Part shown: one piece after another, positions 26,292 to 39,060 of the stretch
Layout of the letters: every line of letters begins with the position of its first letter
How positions within the stretch are numbered: position 1 is the first letter of the stretch
Translations under genes and position numbers: made by a program
Assembly: GCA_963662155.1 (NCBI GenBank)
Contig: OY759262.1
Coordinates: 59,584,510 to 59,648,509, forward strand
Length of the DNA stretch: 64,000 nucleotides
Reading direction: 5' to 3'
From: Lamellibrachia columna
Taxonomy: Eukaryota > Annelida > Polychaeta > Sabellida > Siboglinidae
Notes under the pieces: generated by a model
What the model was told of the DNA's origin: nothing
What the model saw: only the letters and a program-made list of their open reading frames with translations
Databases searched by the model: none

Positions 26292-27513
26292 ATGAAACAA
26301 GATTTAACAAGATTTAACAAGATTTGCCATCCAAGCCAAAGGCCCAGATGGCGAGTGGACAAGGAAGCCATTGGCTTATCGAGAGTCCAACAATGTTCAT
26401 CTACTTATAGCCCGCCCTCCTGAGATATGTGTCAACCTTGTTTTTAAACATATTCACGCTGCTAGCAGTTACACAATCTGTTGACAATTTGTTCCATTCA
26501 TTTATTGTCCTCTGTGAGAACGAGTGCTTCCTGATGTCCAATCTACATTGATCCTTTACTAATTTTACCTCATGTCCTCTAGTTCTGCTATCCTTCTTGA
26601 GTGAGAAAAACATATTTCTGTCAATATTTTCATACCCATTCAATATCTTAAAAACTTCAATCTGATCTCCTCTTAACCTCCTTGTCTCTAGAGTTGTTAA
26701 ACCACATTCTTTCAGGCGTTCTTCATAACTAAGGTCTCTCAGTTCTGGAATCATTTTAGTTGCTCTCCTTTGTATGCGTTCAAGCGTATCTATATCCTTC
26801 TTACGATATGGTCTCCATGCTTGTATACAGTATTCTAAATGAGGTCTAACTATTGCTTTATAAAGAGGTATAATTAACTTTTTTCCCTTGTATGTTATGT
26901 TTCTTCTAATCAATCCAAGAATTTGATTACCCTTTGAAGCTGCAATACCACACTGCTCTGAAACTTTCATATCAGCGCTTATTGTTACTCCTAAGTCCTT
27001 TTCTTTTACAGTAGTACCCAGAACAGTATCTCCCATTCTATAGTTTACATTCAAGTTCCTATGTCCTGTATGTATGCATTTACATTTCCCCAAATTGAAC
27101 AACATCTGCCATTTCTCAGACCATTTCACTAATCTGTCTAGATCGTTTTGTAAATGTTGTTTATCACCATCAGTATTAACCTTTCTAAACAGTTTTGTGT
27201 CATCCGCAAATTTCAGTACGTTACTTGTTATACTGTCGTCCAAGTCATTGATATAAATTAAGAATAATATAGGTCCTAATACTGATCCTTGAGGTACCCC
27301 ACTCAAAACCGATTTCCAATTTGAAACTTCTCCATCTACTACAACTCGTTGTCTTCTGTCAGTCAGCCATTGTTCTATCCAGTCAGTTATGCTATCCCCG
27401 ATACCATGGGCTTTTAATTTAAGTAGTAATCTTTGATGTGGCACTTTGTCAAAAGCTTTCTGAAAATCTAAGTAGATAATATCTACTGGCGATCCCACGT
27501 CTATCCACTTAAA
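26292..27513 (-). mobile_element. CR1-like LINE B, 5'-truncated, RT frame largely intact
   Basis: Minus strand from about 27513 (start at KWIDVGSPVDIIYLDFQKAF) to the 3' tail of repeated GATTTAACAA at 26292-26325 (plus strand). The ORF runs without stop to 26401 and carries [41 protein letters not shown], and a CR1-type C-terminus ending FKNKVDTYLRRAGYK. Close relative of LINE A over the RT and 3' end. The truncation falls inside RT before the first catalytic Asp block, so it is dead on arrival, as is typical of CR1 insertions. It is the best-preserved LINE in the window. Confidence 0.93.
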
Positions 27514-29690
27514 GAAGAAAGAAGAAACATCATAATACAAAGCTATTTGTTGTCTCACCCCACCTACGTCAACGGACAGCAGGTTAGACATATAGCAGAC
27601 GTGTGGAATCGCTCGTGAGTAGGGGGAAGCGTCGATCAAAACTGAACATATTAGTTTAACCAATACGCCACTTTGGTTTAGCATGGTGGAACTTGTACAC
27701 AATTAAATTCGTGAATTAGTTTACACTAATGGTATTTTTAATCACACAGTACATACTCAGTTGAAAAATGTCTGATATCACTATGCGAAGTTACCAACGG
27801 GCAATGGCGCTGCTTCAACGAATCAGTGACGTATATAGGATCCCACAAAGGGGGGTACCAAAGGGGGGTACCAAAGGGGGGTACCAAGGGGGGTACCAAA
27901 GGGGTGTACCAAACGGGGCAAGTTTAGTCACCCGTTAGTTTATCATGCTACCAATTTGTTTAACAAAATAAGCCAAAGGGGATCATGAACCAATGCCGAG
28001 CTCTCCCCCCCCCATGCTCCACTGCAACGAATAGCGAACTTAGTCCCTCTGCTGTGTGCACATGCACGCGTCACCGTGTCATTAGAGAGCCACTATTGAC
28101 AACCTTAGAAATGTCGCGCAAGTGACACATGTCGTCAGGAAGTGTTGACATCTAATTGTTCTACAACTCGAAAACAAGGCGGAATTCGTTGCCATTGGTA
28201 ACCATTATAGCCGTTGATGTGGCATTTACGTCAGTTCGGTGGCGTGATTAGCTAGAATGTTTCTGAGACGTGGCCGGGTTCGCTTCATGTGCGGCATGGT
28301 GTATGTGGAGTGTAACCCTGGAGATATATCCTGGATCGGTCGCCAATAGACCTGTCTTACAAATATATCTGAATGTGACCGACGGAAACTGAACATAACC
28401 AGAACAAAATGTTGTTTGTTGTTAGCCATTGTTTTATTATGTAATGTTCAGGTGAACACATATTTAAGCTGAGTCATGTAGATCTAGAAGGTTTGAGTGT
28501 ACTTTAAACAGGCTAACAATTCACTTAAATCAGTATTGGAATTCAATGAGAATTGAACATCGGGTAAGCCAATGTATGTTTATTGCTTATTTCCCCGTCC
28601 AGCTTAACCCTTTGCGGTTTCACCTTGTCGGGCGGCGTCCTTATCAACGTATTCCTAGGGACCTATATTTCGCATCCTTAATTACATCCCACGACGACAA
28701 CTACGCCGTATCGGATCTATTATTCCGCCCGTGGAATAGTCCTAGATTGGTGGATACAAGAATTAGACCGTGGTGCGACGGTCGCCCCCATAACACCAAG
28801 TCAAATAGAAGAGATGTGATCTCGGCTTGACAACTGCAGGGCTATGACCAGCGAGACGGTTTAACGTTAATTGTTAAGTGCGTCTGGCTATTTGTAATAC
28901 ATTTATATTATCTTATGATGCCAGTTTAGACGCGAGTTATGTGTCCATGCAATGACTTTCTATCATAGAGATATGTAGTTGCTTTTTGATTGTTCAAAAA
29001 ATATATCAGCATATACACTTTTAATAGATCTGGTCGTTTGTTTGTTTAGTTGTTTGTGTTGTTTCAGGCCTCGACATTAACACTGGCCCGGCGCCCTTTT
29101 TGGGGCTGCCGGGCCAGTTCGGGCCACAACGTTTCACATTTTACTGGCCCGGTGAGCCATCATAGCTTCAGATCGTTTTATACGATTAGTCACAGCCACA
29201 GGTCATCGTTTCAAACGCTTGTTCTTGCCATCCACCCCGGCGCTACAATTAAACACAATCTTCATCTCATCTGCTTTCGTGTTGTCGCTTCGCATGGTTG
29301 CCATCTTGTTTTGTTTTTATATTCCATTCACAATTGTTTTTATGTATGAATCCTGGGAATGAATCCCCTTTGGTAACTAAAAATGAAAAGCTTAATATAT
29401 TAAGCTGTGAATGTAGTGTATTTAGAATTACATGTCGATGCGTAATGACCATAATTATTGTTTTGTATCAGCGTAATGATTCACAATTGCAGACTATAAA
29501 AAGTAGTCCTTAATCCGCCATATTGTAGTTATGTCGTTTTTATCAATATCTCGCATATTTAGACGAAATACGTTACAAATGTCGGTAAAAGACAAGTGAT
29601 GAACTGTCATGCTGTCGCGAGTGTGCGTTGACGCGTTTCGAACTTTCAAGGGCTTGGGACCGTGCTCGCGGTAAAAATGTTACGGTACTC
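27514..29690. other. No gene recognised; short GGGGGTACCAAA repeat and a GC-rich hairpin
   Basis: About 2.2 kb. At 27847-27912 a 12-13-bp GGGGGGTACCAA unit is repeated about five times. At 29082-29118 ACTGGCCCGGC and GCCGGGCCAGT form a perfect 11-bp stem around a 15-base loop, and ACTGGCCCGG recurs at 29142. Nothing coding is convincing. Confidence 0.5.
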
Positions 29691-29717
29691 GCTACAATGA
29701 CCGCCCCGATTGGAACA

Positions 29718-30400
29718 ATATTTTCTGGCGAACGACGTTCCATATGTGAAACAAGTGCCGGCTCTGCTAAGTCTTATCGGGGGTAAAACGCACCGTTTTG
29801 CTGAGAGACTTATGTGCGCCGGATAAGCAGGCCACTAAGATTTTCGCTCAGTTAACGGCGATACTCAGTCAGCATCTGTCATCTAAGCCTCTCGTGATTG
29901 CAGAAAGGTTTAAATTCAACAAGAGGGACCAACAGGAGGGAGAAAGTGTAGCGCAACATGTTGCACAAATAAAAAAACTGTCAGAAAATTGCGAATTTTT
30001 AGCAAATTTGGAAGATTCCCTACGAGACAGAGTAGTGTGTGGCCTTCTGAACGAACACACACAAAAGCGATTGTTGTCGGAAGCCACGCTGACTTTTGAT
30101 CGTGGAGTGGAAATTTCAGTAGCCATGGAGACGGCTACCAAGGAAGCTGCTGAGCCGGGGCAGGTCAGAAACTGTGTGGCTATGCACAAAGTCCAGGTTA
30201 AGCCTAAAAGGGGACAATGTAGCAAGCCATTTTCCCGATGTGTACGGACGGGACAGAGTCCTGATGATTGCAAATTCAAAGATGCACAGCGTCACAAAGG
30301 CAAACAGAAGGGAGACATAAAACCAGCATGTCGTCCCAATGCATGTGGAAACCAACGTCACCAGGTAGATACTCATCGAGTAGCAGTACTTGTGGCTAAC
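29718..30400 (+). pseudogene. Gypsy-type Gag, zinc knuckles degraded
   Basis: The plus strand encodes EQYFLANDVPYVKQVPALLS and, after a frame change, LLRDLCAPDKQA, IAERFKFNKRDQQEGESVAQ, and LRDRVVCGLLNEHTQKRLL, a typical gypsy capsid. After it the two expected CCHC knuckles are worn: CVRTGQSPDDC has Gln where His belongs, and the second block (RHKGKQKGDIKPAC) keeps only its last Cys. Gag would package the element RNA into particles. Confidence 0.85.
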
Positions 30401-30461
30401 ACGCAGGCTCCCAACATGCACGCGTACACGTTGTCGAAGATGTCTACGACAGTGATGCTAT

Positions 30462-30833
30462 GTGACTGCTTTAGAGATACATGCCATGGACAAGATCATT
30501 TGGATGAATCCCAAAGTCAATGGTACACCATTGCGAATGGAGCTTGATGCCGGTTCAGCGGCGTATGTGATAAACAAACAACAGTTCGATGAGTACTTCC
30601 CCGGAGTGAAGACACGCCACACTTCGGTAGTCTTAAAGACCTATTCTGGCAAAGAAATCTCTCCAATTGGCATGCTAGATGTCAACGTTGAGTACAACGG
30701 ACAAAACTTGCCACTTTTTGTTGTCAAGAATGGTGGGTCAGCATTGTTTGGGCGCCAGTGGCTTGGCAAAATAAAGCTAAATTGGAAGTCCATCAAACAC
30801 ATAACTGCTACGAAGCATACAGGGAGTTTGTAG
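30462..30833 (+). pseudogene. Gypsy-type aspartic protease with altered active site
   Basis: The plus frame contains NGTPLRMELDAGSAAYVINK, where retroviral-type proteases have D-T/S-G; here it is D-A-G. Downstream FVVKNGGSALFGRQWLGKIK is the usual C-terminal segment linking to RT. It overlaps the Gag frame by about 85 bp in another phase, as gypsy pol often does, and ends at a TAG. Ala in place of Thr should impair catalysis. Confidence 0.85.
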
Positions 30834-31600
30834 AAACAACTGGATGCATTGAAGTTTGAGTTTAAAAAAGTCTGTCAAGGCGAATTTGGAGCAACCAAAG
30901 GACCCAAGGCGAAACTCCATCTAAAGGAGGAAACAACTCCAACATTTCACAAGGCCAGATAAGTGCGGTACTCACTATGCCCGAAAGTTGAAGTGGAACT
31001 TGATAAACTAGAGAATGAAGGAATCATCACAAAAGTTGATTGGAGTGAGTGGGCAACTTCCATCGTCAAACGGATCGGTACGAATTTGCGGTGACGGTTG
31101 CTCAGTTTCCCTTGCCTCTGATCGAACATATCTTTGCGAATGTCGCTGCAGGTGAGAAATTAACAAAGATTGATCTCCGTCAAGCTTACCTGCAACTCGA
31201 AATGGAGGACGAGTCAAGGAAATATCTTACTATCAACACGCACAAAGGACTGTTTGAGTACAACAGACTGTTATTTGGCGTCGTTTCTGCACCTGCAATC
31301 TGCAAAGAACAATAGACCAGATATTGCAGGGCACTCCAAGAACACAAGTTATTCTGGACGACATCATCATTACCGGGAAGACTAATCAGGAGCACCTAGC
31401 GAACGTGTGCCGAGTCCTCGAAAGTCTACGCGACTACAATCTCAGGGCAGAAATCACGAAATGTGAATTTTTCAAAGACGATATCACGTACTGCGGAGAC
31501 AGAATCGTTAAAGAGGGGCTTCACAAAAATGCCCCAGAAGATCGAAACTTCACATACCTACCTAACTACAATACGGAATATCACTGGAATTTTACATTGT
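30834..31600 (+). pseudogene. Gypsy-type reverse transcriptase, N-terminal half
   Basis: VEVELDKLENEGIITKVDWS and EWATSIV mark the RT fingers. LTKIDLRQAYLQLEMEDESR holds the first catalytic Asp; NTHKGLFEYNRLLFGV and SAPAI follow. In another frame VILDDIIITGKTNQEHL has the catalytic pair as ILDD rather than the usual YxDD. KCEFFKDDITYCGDRI follows, then homology ends near 31535. Confidence 0.87.
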
Positions 31601-31716
31601 AATAACACGAATAATACATGTAATATATACGTTGACAGAAATGCATCTAACATACTTTTCACAAAATGTTACTTTAACTGAAAAGTGTAACAACTAGCCC
31701 CGGTCTCCCCTTATAA

Positions 31717-32110
31717 GAAAAACACACATTATTGCAATAGAAAACGTCCAGAGAAGAACAACCAAAGAATTACCAGGTACGACTGACTTCTGACTGTAGA
31801 AAGACTCAATTCACTGAAACTACCATCATTAGCTTATATACGTTTATGAGAAGATATGATTGAAGTTTCAAAATTATGCACAATTTATACGACAATGAAT
31901 CCTCACCTAAACTTTTAAAATCATACACTAAAATGTTTACCCAAAGATCAAATATAAATATAAAAAAATGCTTTCCCTCTCAGAGTGACCGAGCCTTGGA
32001 ATTCCCTGCCTGAAACAGGTATACAGGCAAAATCCATATATTCATGTAAACACCGCCTGGACAAATTCTGGTCCAACCAGGCAATTTTATATAACTGAAG
32101 CACCATGGAA
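31717..32110 (+). pseudogene. C-terminal end of a CR1-like LINE
   Basis: Plus-strand pieces in shifting frames: IENVQRRTTKELPG, LTVERLNSLKLPSLAYIRL, EDMIEVSKL, then RVTEPWNSLPETGIQAKSIY and KHRLDKFWSNQ. This is the usual order of the LINE C-terminus after RT (QRRATK, LPTLxxRRxRGDMIE, WNSLP, FKxRLDxFW). Degenerate; older than LINEs A and B by eye. Confidence 0.75.
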
Positions 32111-33199
32111 TCGGAACTCTTGAATTATTGTTAGATGACGAAGAAAATCTGATCAATGAGGAATCACAAATCAAATCAAAATAGTGTCAACACGACAAAC
32201 ACAATTATCATTGCGCTTGAATTAATATTATCTTCTTGGTCAGGAACACAGCAGTAATATTACCCAAAATTGGAAGTGTCGTCACGACCACATTATACGC
32301 CTGCCACATTAAAAACATCGACACTATTTTGCTCTGACCGCTACAGAAGGTTTCCGGGCGTTATTAGAAACTGTTAGGAAATTGCTACAAATTCAAGTAC
32401 ACGGTGAAGTAGTTTGGAGTTCTTTACTAAAACTTAGATACTACAGTTCATAAATAAGATACTGGTACTTCGATGGTGTTTAGATATCTCATAACTTGTA
32501 AGTATTTGCTTACGAAAAAAACGACTTGTTTTTACGACGACAAGTTCAACTCACAAAAACTAATGAAAACATATCTTGAAAACCTATGATTACAACAGTT
32601 TGATTCCTGTGTGACTAATTAATCATTACATCGCCACGTACATATTAGAAATTGTACAAACAGTTATTATGCAGCAATTAAACTTGTGCAACCTACCAAG
32701 AGGGCGGAGCGTAACACAGTAAACATCAAGTGCAAATGGCAGCTCTGAGATAACCACACCCGTCCATATTTACATTTTAAGGTACGGCGTGTCTAAGCCG
32801 AGATGGCTACGAGATGAAGTGCCACTTCAATTAAATGATATTTCGTTGAACTGGTGTGTCGCGCATACGTTACATCTCCGCATAAACCAACCGTTTCAAA
32901 ACACTACTTCTCTTTGAGTTGATTGTGCTGTTAATTATGTATACTTGTATCATTTCTGAACAACTGTAAACGATACAGTTAATTTGCCGCGGCTAATCTC
33001 AACTATAGTTTATAATTATAGCTGCTGCTACACTAATTGTGGTAAGTACTCGAACAGGTATGCCAATAGGCAGTCAGTCTAAAAAAACTAGCATGGAATA
33101 GACGAGTCTAGATGTAGGCAATGCATCACTAGGTTTTCTCATTATGGAATGTTTATTAATTATCATTGCATATGCAGGATAGGCAAATTTATTTTAGTG
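32111..33199. other. No gene recognised
   Basis: About 1.1 kb of AT-rich DNA with no coding or repeat structure I can support. Confidence 0.5.
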
Positions 33200-33958
33200 T
33201 TAAAATATTCTGCCACAATCAATGAACACTCGCTGTTACTCAGTTACTTACGAGCTCCTGCTCACTGGTCGAATTCATTTTAATGTTAAGATATTCTGCC
33301 ATAATTAACGAACACTTGCGGTTACTCCGTTACTTACGAGCTCCTGCTCACTGGTCGAATAAATTTTAATTATTCTGCCATAATTAACGAACACTTGCGG
33401 TTACTCAGTTACTTACGAGCTCCTGCTCACTGGTCGAATTAATTTTAATGTTAAAATATTCTGCCATAATTAACGAACACTCGCTGTTACTCAGCTACTT
33501 ACAAGCTCCTGCTCACTGGTCGAATTAATTTTAATGTTAAAATATTCTGCCATAAGTAACGAACACTCACTGTTACTCAGCTACTTACAAGCTCCTGCTC
33601 ACTGGTCGAATTAATTTTAATGTTAAAATATTCTGCCATAATTAACGAACACGCGTTGTTACTCAGCTACTTACAAGCTCCTGCTCACTGGTCGAATTAA
33701 TTTTAATGTTAAAATATTCTGCCATAATTAACGAACACTCGCTGTTACTCAGCTACTTACAAGCTCCTGCTCACTGGTCGAATTAATTTTTATGTTAAAA
33801 TATTCTGCCATAATTAACGAACACTCGCTGTTATTCAGCTACTTACAAGCTCCTGCTCACTGGTCGAATTAATTTTAATGTTAAAATATTCTGCCATAAG
33901 TAACGAACACTCACTGTTACTCAGCTACTTACGAGCTCCTGCTCACTGGTCAAATTCA
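33200..33958. repeat. 86-bp minisatellite, about 8.8 copies
   Basis: Unit starting GAACACTCGCTGTTACTCAG, continuing CTACTTACAAGCTCCTGCTC, ACTGGTCGAATTAATTTTAA and TGTTAAAATATTCTGCCATA. One unit near 33361 carries a deletion of about 13 bp. Confidence 0.95.
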
Positions 33959-33969
33959 GTTTGCTTCTT

Positions 33970-34210
33970 CATGGATGCAGTTCGGGCATTGTGACGATTA
34001 TAACTTTTGTGACAACGATGATTACATTGATGCTGATGCCACTGGTGACGATGCCAATTTTGGTGACAACGACGACCACATTGATAATGAAGTCATTGGT
34101 GATGATGAACTGTGTGTGGGACAACGATGATTACGCAGGTGATGGCAACATTGATAACGATGACAAAAATTACGACAATGGTGACGCTGAAGAGGGTAAT
34201 ATGCTTTGAT
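33970..34210. repeat. Cryptically simple GAT/GAC-rich stretch
   Basis: Plus-strand trinucleotide-biased sequence that reads Asp/Asn/Gly-rich (DDYIDADATGDDANFGDNDD) and is open only in pieces across frames. Probably simple-sequence drift rather than a gene. Confidence 0.5.
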
Positions 34211-34372
34211 GTTCACAGACTCAACACGCCCCCTGACCTGGGGTTTACATCTAGATATAATAGTCCGTTAAGGGTAACGGTAGTTCCACATGCAGTCATT
34301 TGCTGCCAGCTGTGCCAACCTGTATGGGTACAGGGTGGACAACACAGTTGACCCCAATCAACGGGGTCACGG

Positions 34373-34567
34373 TATCGCATTAACTACAACAACGAGTACG
34401 CGTTTGAAGTGTTTATTGACAATCAGGTCAAACGTCAACTTAACACTGCTTGGGGAAATCAAGGTACTACAGCACAAGTGAAACACGCATTCAATTACAA
34501 GGTTGACGACCGTATTAGACCGACTATGATTATAATAATTGGTGGTAGTATCACCTTAATGACTTGA
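34373..34567 (+). other. Short coding-like segment of unknown family
   Basis: One plus-strand frame reads YRINYNNEYAFEVFIDNQVK, RQLNTAWGNQGTTAQVKHAF, NYKVDDRIRPT up to a TGA near 34565. A neighbouring frame upstream reads SCANLYGYRVDNTVDPNQRG, and a single frame change near 34372 would join them. Composition looks protein-like, but I do not recognise it and no clear splice sites frame it. Confidence 0.3.
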
Positions 34568-34679
34568 AATGTACGTGCCATAATTACAGGTTTACGAACG
34601 GTCAATGGTGTCTTATATTTTATTTATCGTTCTCCCAACATAAATATTATATTACTATATATATTTATACCAAAATACC

Positions 34680-35310
34680 CATAAGATTCTCTTCGTGCCA
34701 TGTGGCACATAATGCTTCAACAAGAGAGCGCCACTGCTGTCTGTCTACAGCCTGTTTGGTGATGGTGTCCCATGTCTGGCCGCATTCTTTCATCTCCCAC
34801 TGTTCGACTCCATGTTTCTTTCGGGCGACCACGTCTCCTTCTACTGTCTGCTGTCCAGCGTAAGGCTGTCTTGGGCAGTACGTCATGTGATATTCGGCAC
34901 ACGTGCCCAAGCCATCTCCATCTTCGCCTCTTGATTTGTGTGGCCAATGATGTTGCGTCTGTTTTGTGGAACAGCTTTTCATTGGTGATGGTGTTAGGTC
35001 ATAATACCCCTAAGATTCTCCGTAGACACCTGTTTTGGAAGATCTCGAGCTTGTGTGCTAGCTTGGTTGGCACTTTCTAGCATTCGGAGTCATAGAGAAG
35101 TACACTGAGAAAATTAGTGTTGTAAAATCTATTTTTTTTCAATCTCAGTTGCATGGATTTCCAGATGGGTTTCAGCATAGCGAAAGCCTGGCTTGCCGTT
35201 TTGATTTTAGCCACGGCATCCTTTGCAGAGTCCCCATCTGTTGTGATTTTGCTTCCCATGTATACAAAGTCAAGTTGGTTATGGTAATGGGGTTGTCTGT
35301 CTTGTAGTTG
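34680..35310 (-). pseudogene. C-terminal part of an RTE-like LINE
   Basis: Minus strand: GSKITTDGDSAKDAVAKIKT, QAFAMLKPIWKS, FYNTNFLSVLLYDSEC, then IKRRRWRWLGHVCRISHDVL, PKTALRWTADSRRRRGRPKE and TWDTITKQAVDRQQWRSLVE. These are the standard post-RT blocks (LGSKIT, LLYGSE, RRWRWLGH, GRPKETW). At least two frame changes, no RT core. Confidence 0.85.
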
Positions 35311-36200
35311 TTCCTTTATATTATGTTACCATGTATTAAAGTTTCATGGTAGTGCAGTTGCATTATTGTTGTATCTAGCGCTTAGGTTAGAGGTAATCTA
35401 GCCCTGAAGAGCGCACTAATGGAATAGTTGTGCATAGGTAGGCCTGTAAAGCCTTATTATTGCTCCAATATCACAGCAGCAATCAGAAACGGAAATATTG
35501 ATAGACGTGGTTTAATGATTCAGCGCAGCTACACCACAACCCAAAATTCATATCTCCAATAAAACAAAGAAAAACCTCCAACAAAATCCCCAACTGATAT
35601 CAGCGAACAATTCCTGAATTAATAGATAGTAGATAGTGGTCAAAACCAATAAATGTCAACATAACATTATTCACTATTCACTGCGAGCTCGTCCCGCCAC
35701 TGCCACCGCAACTACAACGATGGGCCAACGAGACCGGGAGTGATACGTTGGCCCCGAGCGCGGAAGCTTCCTCATATTCTCTTACATTCAAATGTGTCCG
35801 GTTTTGAGTAACGCGAACTCAGCGATCACGGAATCGAAGTCCATAACACTGTCCAGCTTTCGCTCGACTACTCAATCGCTTTTGTCTTTAAATGTCACGT
35901 CAGTGCCACGTGTTTGAGAAATGAAACGTAATCATGCGTATCTGATGATTGAAGCGAACGAACTGGACTTTTGTTGATATATTCAGAATTCGTGTAATCA
36001 ACAGCATATAAATATGTGTAACTCTTTTTTAGACAAAAAAGTCTCATCAATGCCGCCCCTAGAAAAAAATGCCGCTGAGGGTCGAGCCCATTTATTTAAA
36101 TAAAAAATGATACTTCGATCCCCGTCTATGTTAAATAACATCAAGCAGGTTGTATAGTATGTGAGTGTAGATAGGACCGTGTAAACATTGTGTTAGATCT
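35311..36200. other. No gene recognised
   Basis: About 890 bp between two LINE fragments with no feature I can name. Confidence 0.5.
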
Positions 36201-36204
36201 TCGG

Positions 36205-37642
36205 TTAATTCAAATTCATCAGAATGGCTTCTATACTTGACATGTTGGCCTGTCTCAACACGTCTATATTTGAAATGTGGTCTTTCCATGATATCCGAAG
36301 GATTTGTTGTAGATGCCGGAGATGCACTTGGGAAAGTGTTCTGATGTGGCGACGGTAGAGAGTATACGTCTCAGCTGAGTACAGTAGTGTTGGCAGTACA
36401 ACCGCCTTGTACACCTTGCACTTTGTGGAGATTGCAATGCCATGTTGCGACCATACTCGCTTCCAAAGTCCTCCAAAGGCTCCTGAGGCAGCACGTATAC
36501 GGTTGTTAATTTCCATGTCGATGGTGTTGTCAGATGCAATCGTGCTGCCCAAGTATGTGAAGTTATTGACATGCCTTTAGTGGGGTGCCATAGATTTCAA
36601 TGTGTGGACTAGTTGAAGTTTGTCCAGGTGGAGGTTGGTGGAGTGTTACAGTTTTCTTTGTACTAACTATAAGTCCAAATAAGGTTGCAGCTTGTTCAAA
36701 GTGTTTACAAATCTCTTTGATGTATTTTAGTGTGTGCGCAACAATAGCAGCATCATCTGCAAACTGCAGTTCACGAATGCAAAGTTCACGAGTTGTTGTG
36801 TTTGCTCTCAGTCTAGCCAAGTTGAATAACTGTCCATCAGTTCTAGTGCGGATGAAAACGCCCATACTCAAGTGTTCCGATGTTGCAGATAGTACTGCTC
36901 CAAGAAAGAGAGTGAACAAAGTGGGTGCCAAGACGCATCCTTGCTTTAATCCATGACTGATTTCAAATGGATCTGTAATTGTCCCACCAACAGACACTGA
37001 ACCAGCCATGGCATTGTGAAATTCCTGAATTAGCTTGACAAAGGTCTCAGGGCATCCATATCTTCTAAGTAAGAACCACAGGGTTGATCTGTCCACTGTG
37101 TCGAATGCCTTTGACAAGTCAATAAAAATCATGTAGAGGCTTTGTTGTTGTTCAACAGCTTTTTCCTGTAGTTGCCGCAAGGTGAATATCATGTCAATTG
37201 TGGAGCGTGAGATGCGAAACCCACACTGTCTTTCAGGGAGAATCAATTCTGCAATTGTTTGTAGTCTATTCAGAAGGATTTTTGCTAGGATTTTTCCCGC
37301 AGTTGAGAGCAGTGAAATGCCCCGGTAGTTCACACAGTCACTACGGTCACCCTTCTTTTTGTATATTGCGATTATCAAAGCGTCTTTGAACTGCTGTGAT
37401 AACTATTTTGCTGTCCAACAAGTGCGGTAGAATTTCAGGAGTTGAGTATGAAGCGCTTCACCTCCATATTTATATATTTCAGCAGGTAAACCATCCAGTC
37501 CTGGTGTCTTTCCTGACTTTGTTGATTTGATGGCAGCCACAATTTCCTCTAGTGTTGGTGGATTTGCAATGTCTTCCTGTGTTGGGTGTTGTTCTATCGT
37601 AGCATATCCAGACAGTACCTCGATGAATATGCGTCTATCCAC
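36205..37642 (-). pseudogene. RTE-like LINE reverse transcriptase, internal fragment
   Basis: Minus strand, right to left: LEEIVAAIKSTKSGKTPGLD GLPAEIYK, then YKKKGDRSDCVNYRGISLLS, FIDLSKAFDTVDRSTLW, HGLKQGCVLAPTLFTLFLGA, LQFADDAAIVAHT, then GSTIASDNTIDMEINNRIRA and LLYSAETYTLYRRHIRTLSQ. All RT motifs including FADD survive, with frame changes near 37390 and 36565. No endonuclease or 3' end. This lineage differs from the 34680-35310 fragment (LGSTI versus LGSKI blocks), so they are two insertions. Confidence 0.9.
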
Positions 37643-37644
37643 CG

Positions 37645-38425
37645 TGTGTATGTACTCAACTAATCGTCATGTCAGCTATAGCTGCCGCGGATGCGAATAC
37701 TTTTTCCAGATCCGCGTTTTGTGCGACCGCAGAAAAACCCTGTAGCGGCGGCCAATTGGACAGAAATTGAGTTTGACACCTGCCGCGTTATCCAGTTAGA
37801 CGCTGCGCATAACGAAACTTTCATGTAATACCGCCGCATAGATACAGCGAGGATTGCAGCCCGACGTTTTGGTTGACGGCACCTGTCAGCTGGCGGCTGT
37901 GGCTGATTGCTAAGCGACTGTCGGCAGCTCGAGGCACACACGGAAGACACCCGCGGTGTCGACTCTAAGTGTTGAAACGAAACAGTTGGTCCTTGTACAA
38001 CGATAGGACGGCGCGTGACGTGTTGCACGAATAATGCACGCCAAGATAATACAACAGAGAAGACGATTCTGTTATAAAGGTGATACTGAGCATTATCGAC
38101 CCCTTTCTATTGAATTTTATGAGGTCCAAAGTATTTCAACTTATATATCTTCTTTAAAAACTTGCACTGTTTCACATTACCGTAAGTTACATTTACGAAA
38201 CAATTGTTTCTATGCGTAATTCGCATTAAACATTATTCTAGACGAAGGTTTAATCGCTAACACAAATGATACGTCTGTCGTTTTACGCCTAATGTGCATG
38301 AATACTGTTGCCACATGCGGTCAGTAGTAGGAGAAACAAGACAGACCTTTGCATGTGGTAGTGCTATTGTACTGTCAAATGTTGAATGACATGACAGTCA
38401 CTTACACATACATGTTAATGGGTTA
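37645..38425. other. No gene recognised
   Basis: About 780 bp between two LINEs; nothing supportable. Confidence 0.5.
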
Positions 38426-39060
38426 TTTTAGGCCGTTGGCCTTTGTTGATATCCATATCCCAGGCTGCTCCAGTATCGGTCTAATCTGGCTTTGAATTTT
38501 GAGACTGTCTTGACATTAACCACTGCTTGAGGAAGGCCATTCCATTGGTCGATGACCCGGAGCGAGAAGAAACGGCGCCTAATCTGGAGCCTAGCTCTCT
38601 GTTTGAATATCTTCTTTGCGTGTCCTCTGGTACGTCCAAGCTGACTGCTTTCTTGGAAGAAATGTCCAGCCTCGACGTGGTCCCATCCATTTAGTATTTT
38701 GTAGGTTTCAATTAAGTCTCCTCGCTGATGTCGGCCGTACAGTGAATAGAGTCCGAGGTATCTTAGTCTATCGTGATATGTGAGTTTGGCGATGTTGGGC
38801 ACTAGTTTAGTGGCTCTGCGCTGTGCCTTCTCTAGATTGTCAATGCCTTTTGCTAGATACGGGCTCCATGGCTGCACACAGAACTCAAGGTGCGGTCTGA
38901 TGTACGGCGGCTTTGTACAGTGTTACAAACGATCCATGCGTTTAAACGATCTCTTCACAATACCGAGATATTGCATGGCCTTCTTTGAAGCTTTTTGACA
39001 TTGAACTGATGGCTTCAGGTCATGGGTGACCCAGCCTCCTGCAATTTTTTTTCGTTGGTT

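Larger units (their letters stand above)
29718..31600 (+). mobile_element. Ty3/gypsy-type LTR retrotransposon relic: Gag, protease, start of RT
   Basis: The blocks appear in canonical gypsy order with Gag and pol in different frames. The element stops in the middle of RT; no RNase H, integrase or LTR pair is visible. A frame change occurs near 29795 in Gag, stops lie at the protease-RT junction (TAG near 30831, TAA near 30960) and a frame change between 31315 and 31324. Clearly inactive. Confidence 0.88.

Noticed and set aside
28546..28830. 94-codon plus-strand open frame
   Set aside because: Length is within chance expectation and I see no family features.
29082..29118. Rho-independent terminator or regulatory hairpin
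   Set aside because: A GC stem with an internal T run, but in eukaryotic DNA with no adjacent gene. More likely a repeat fragment.
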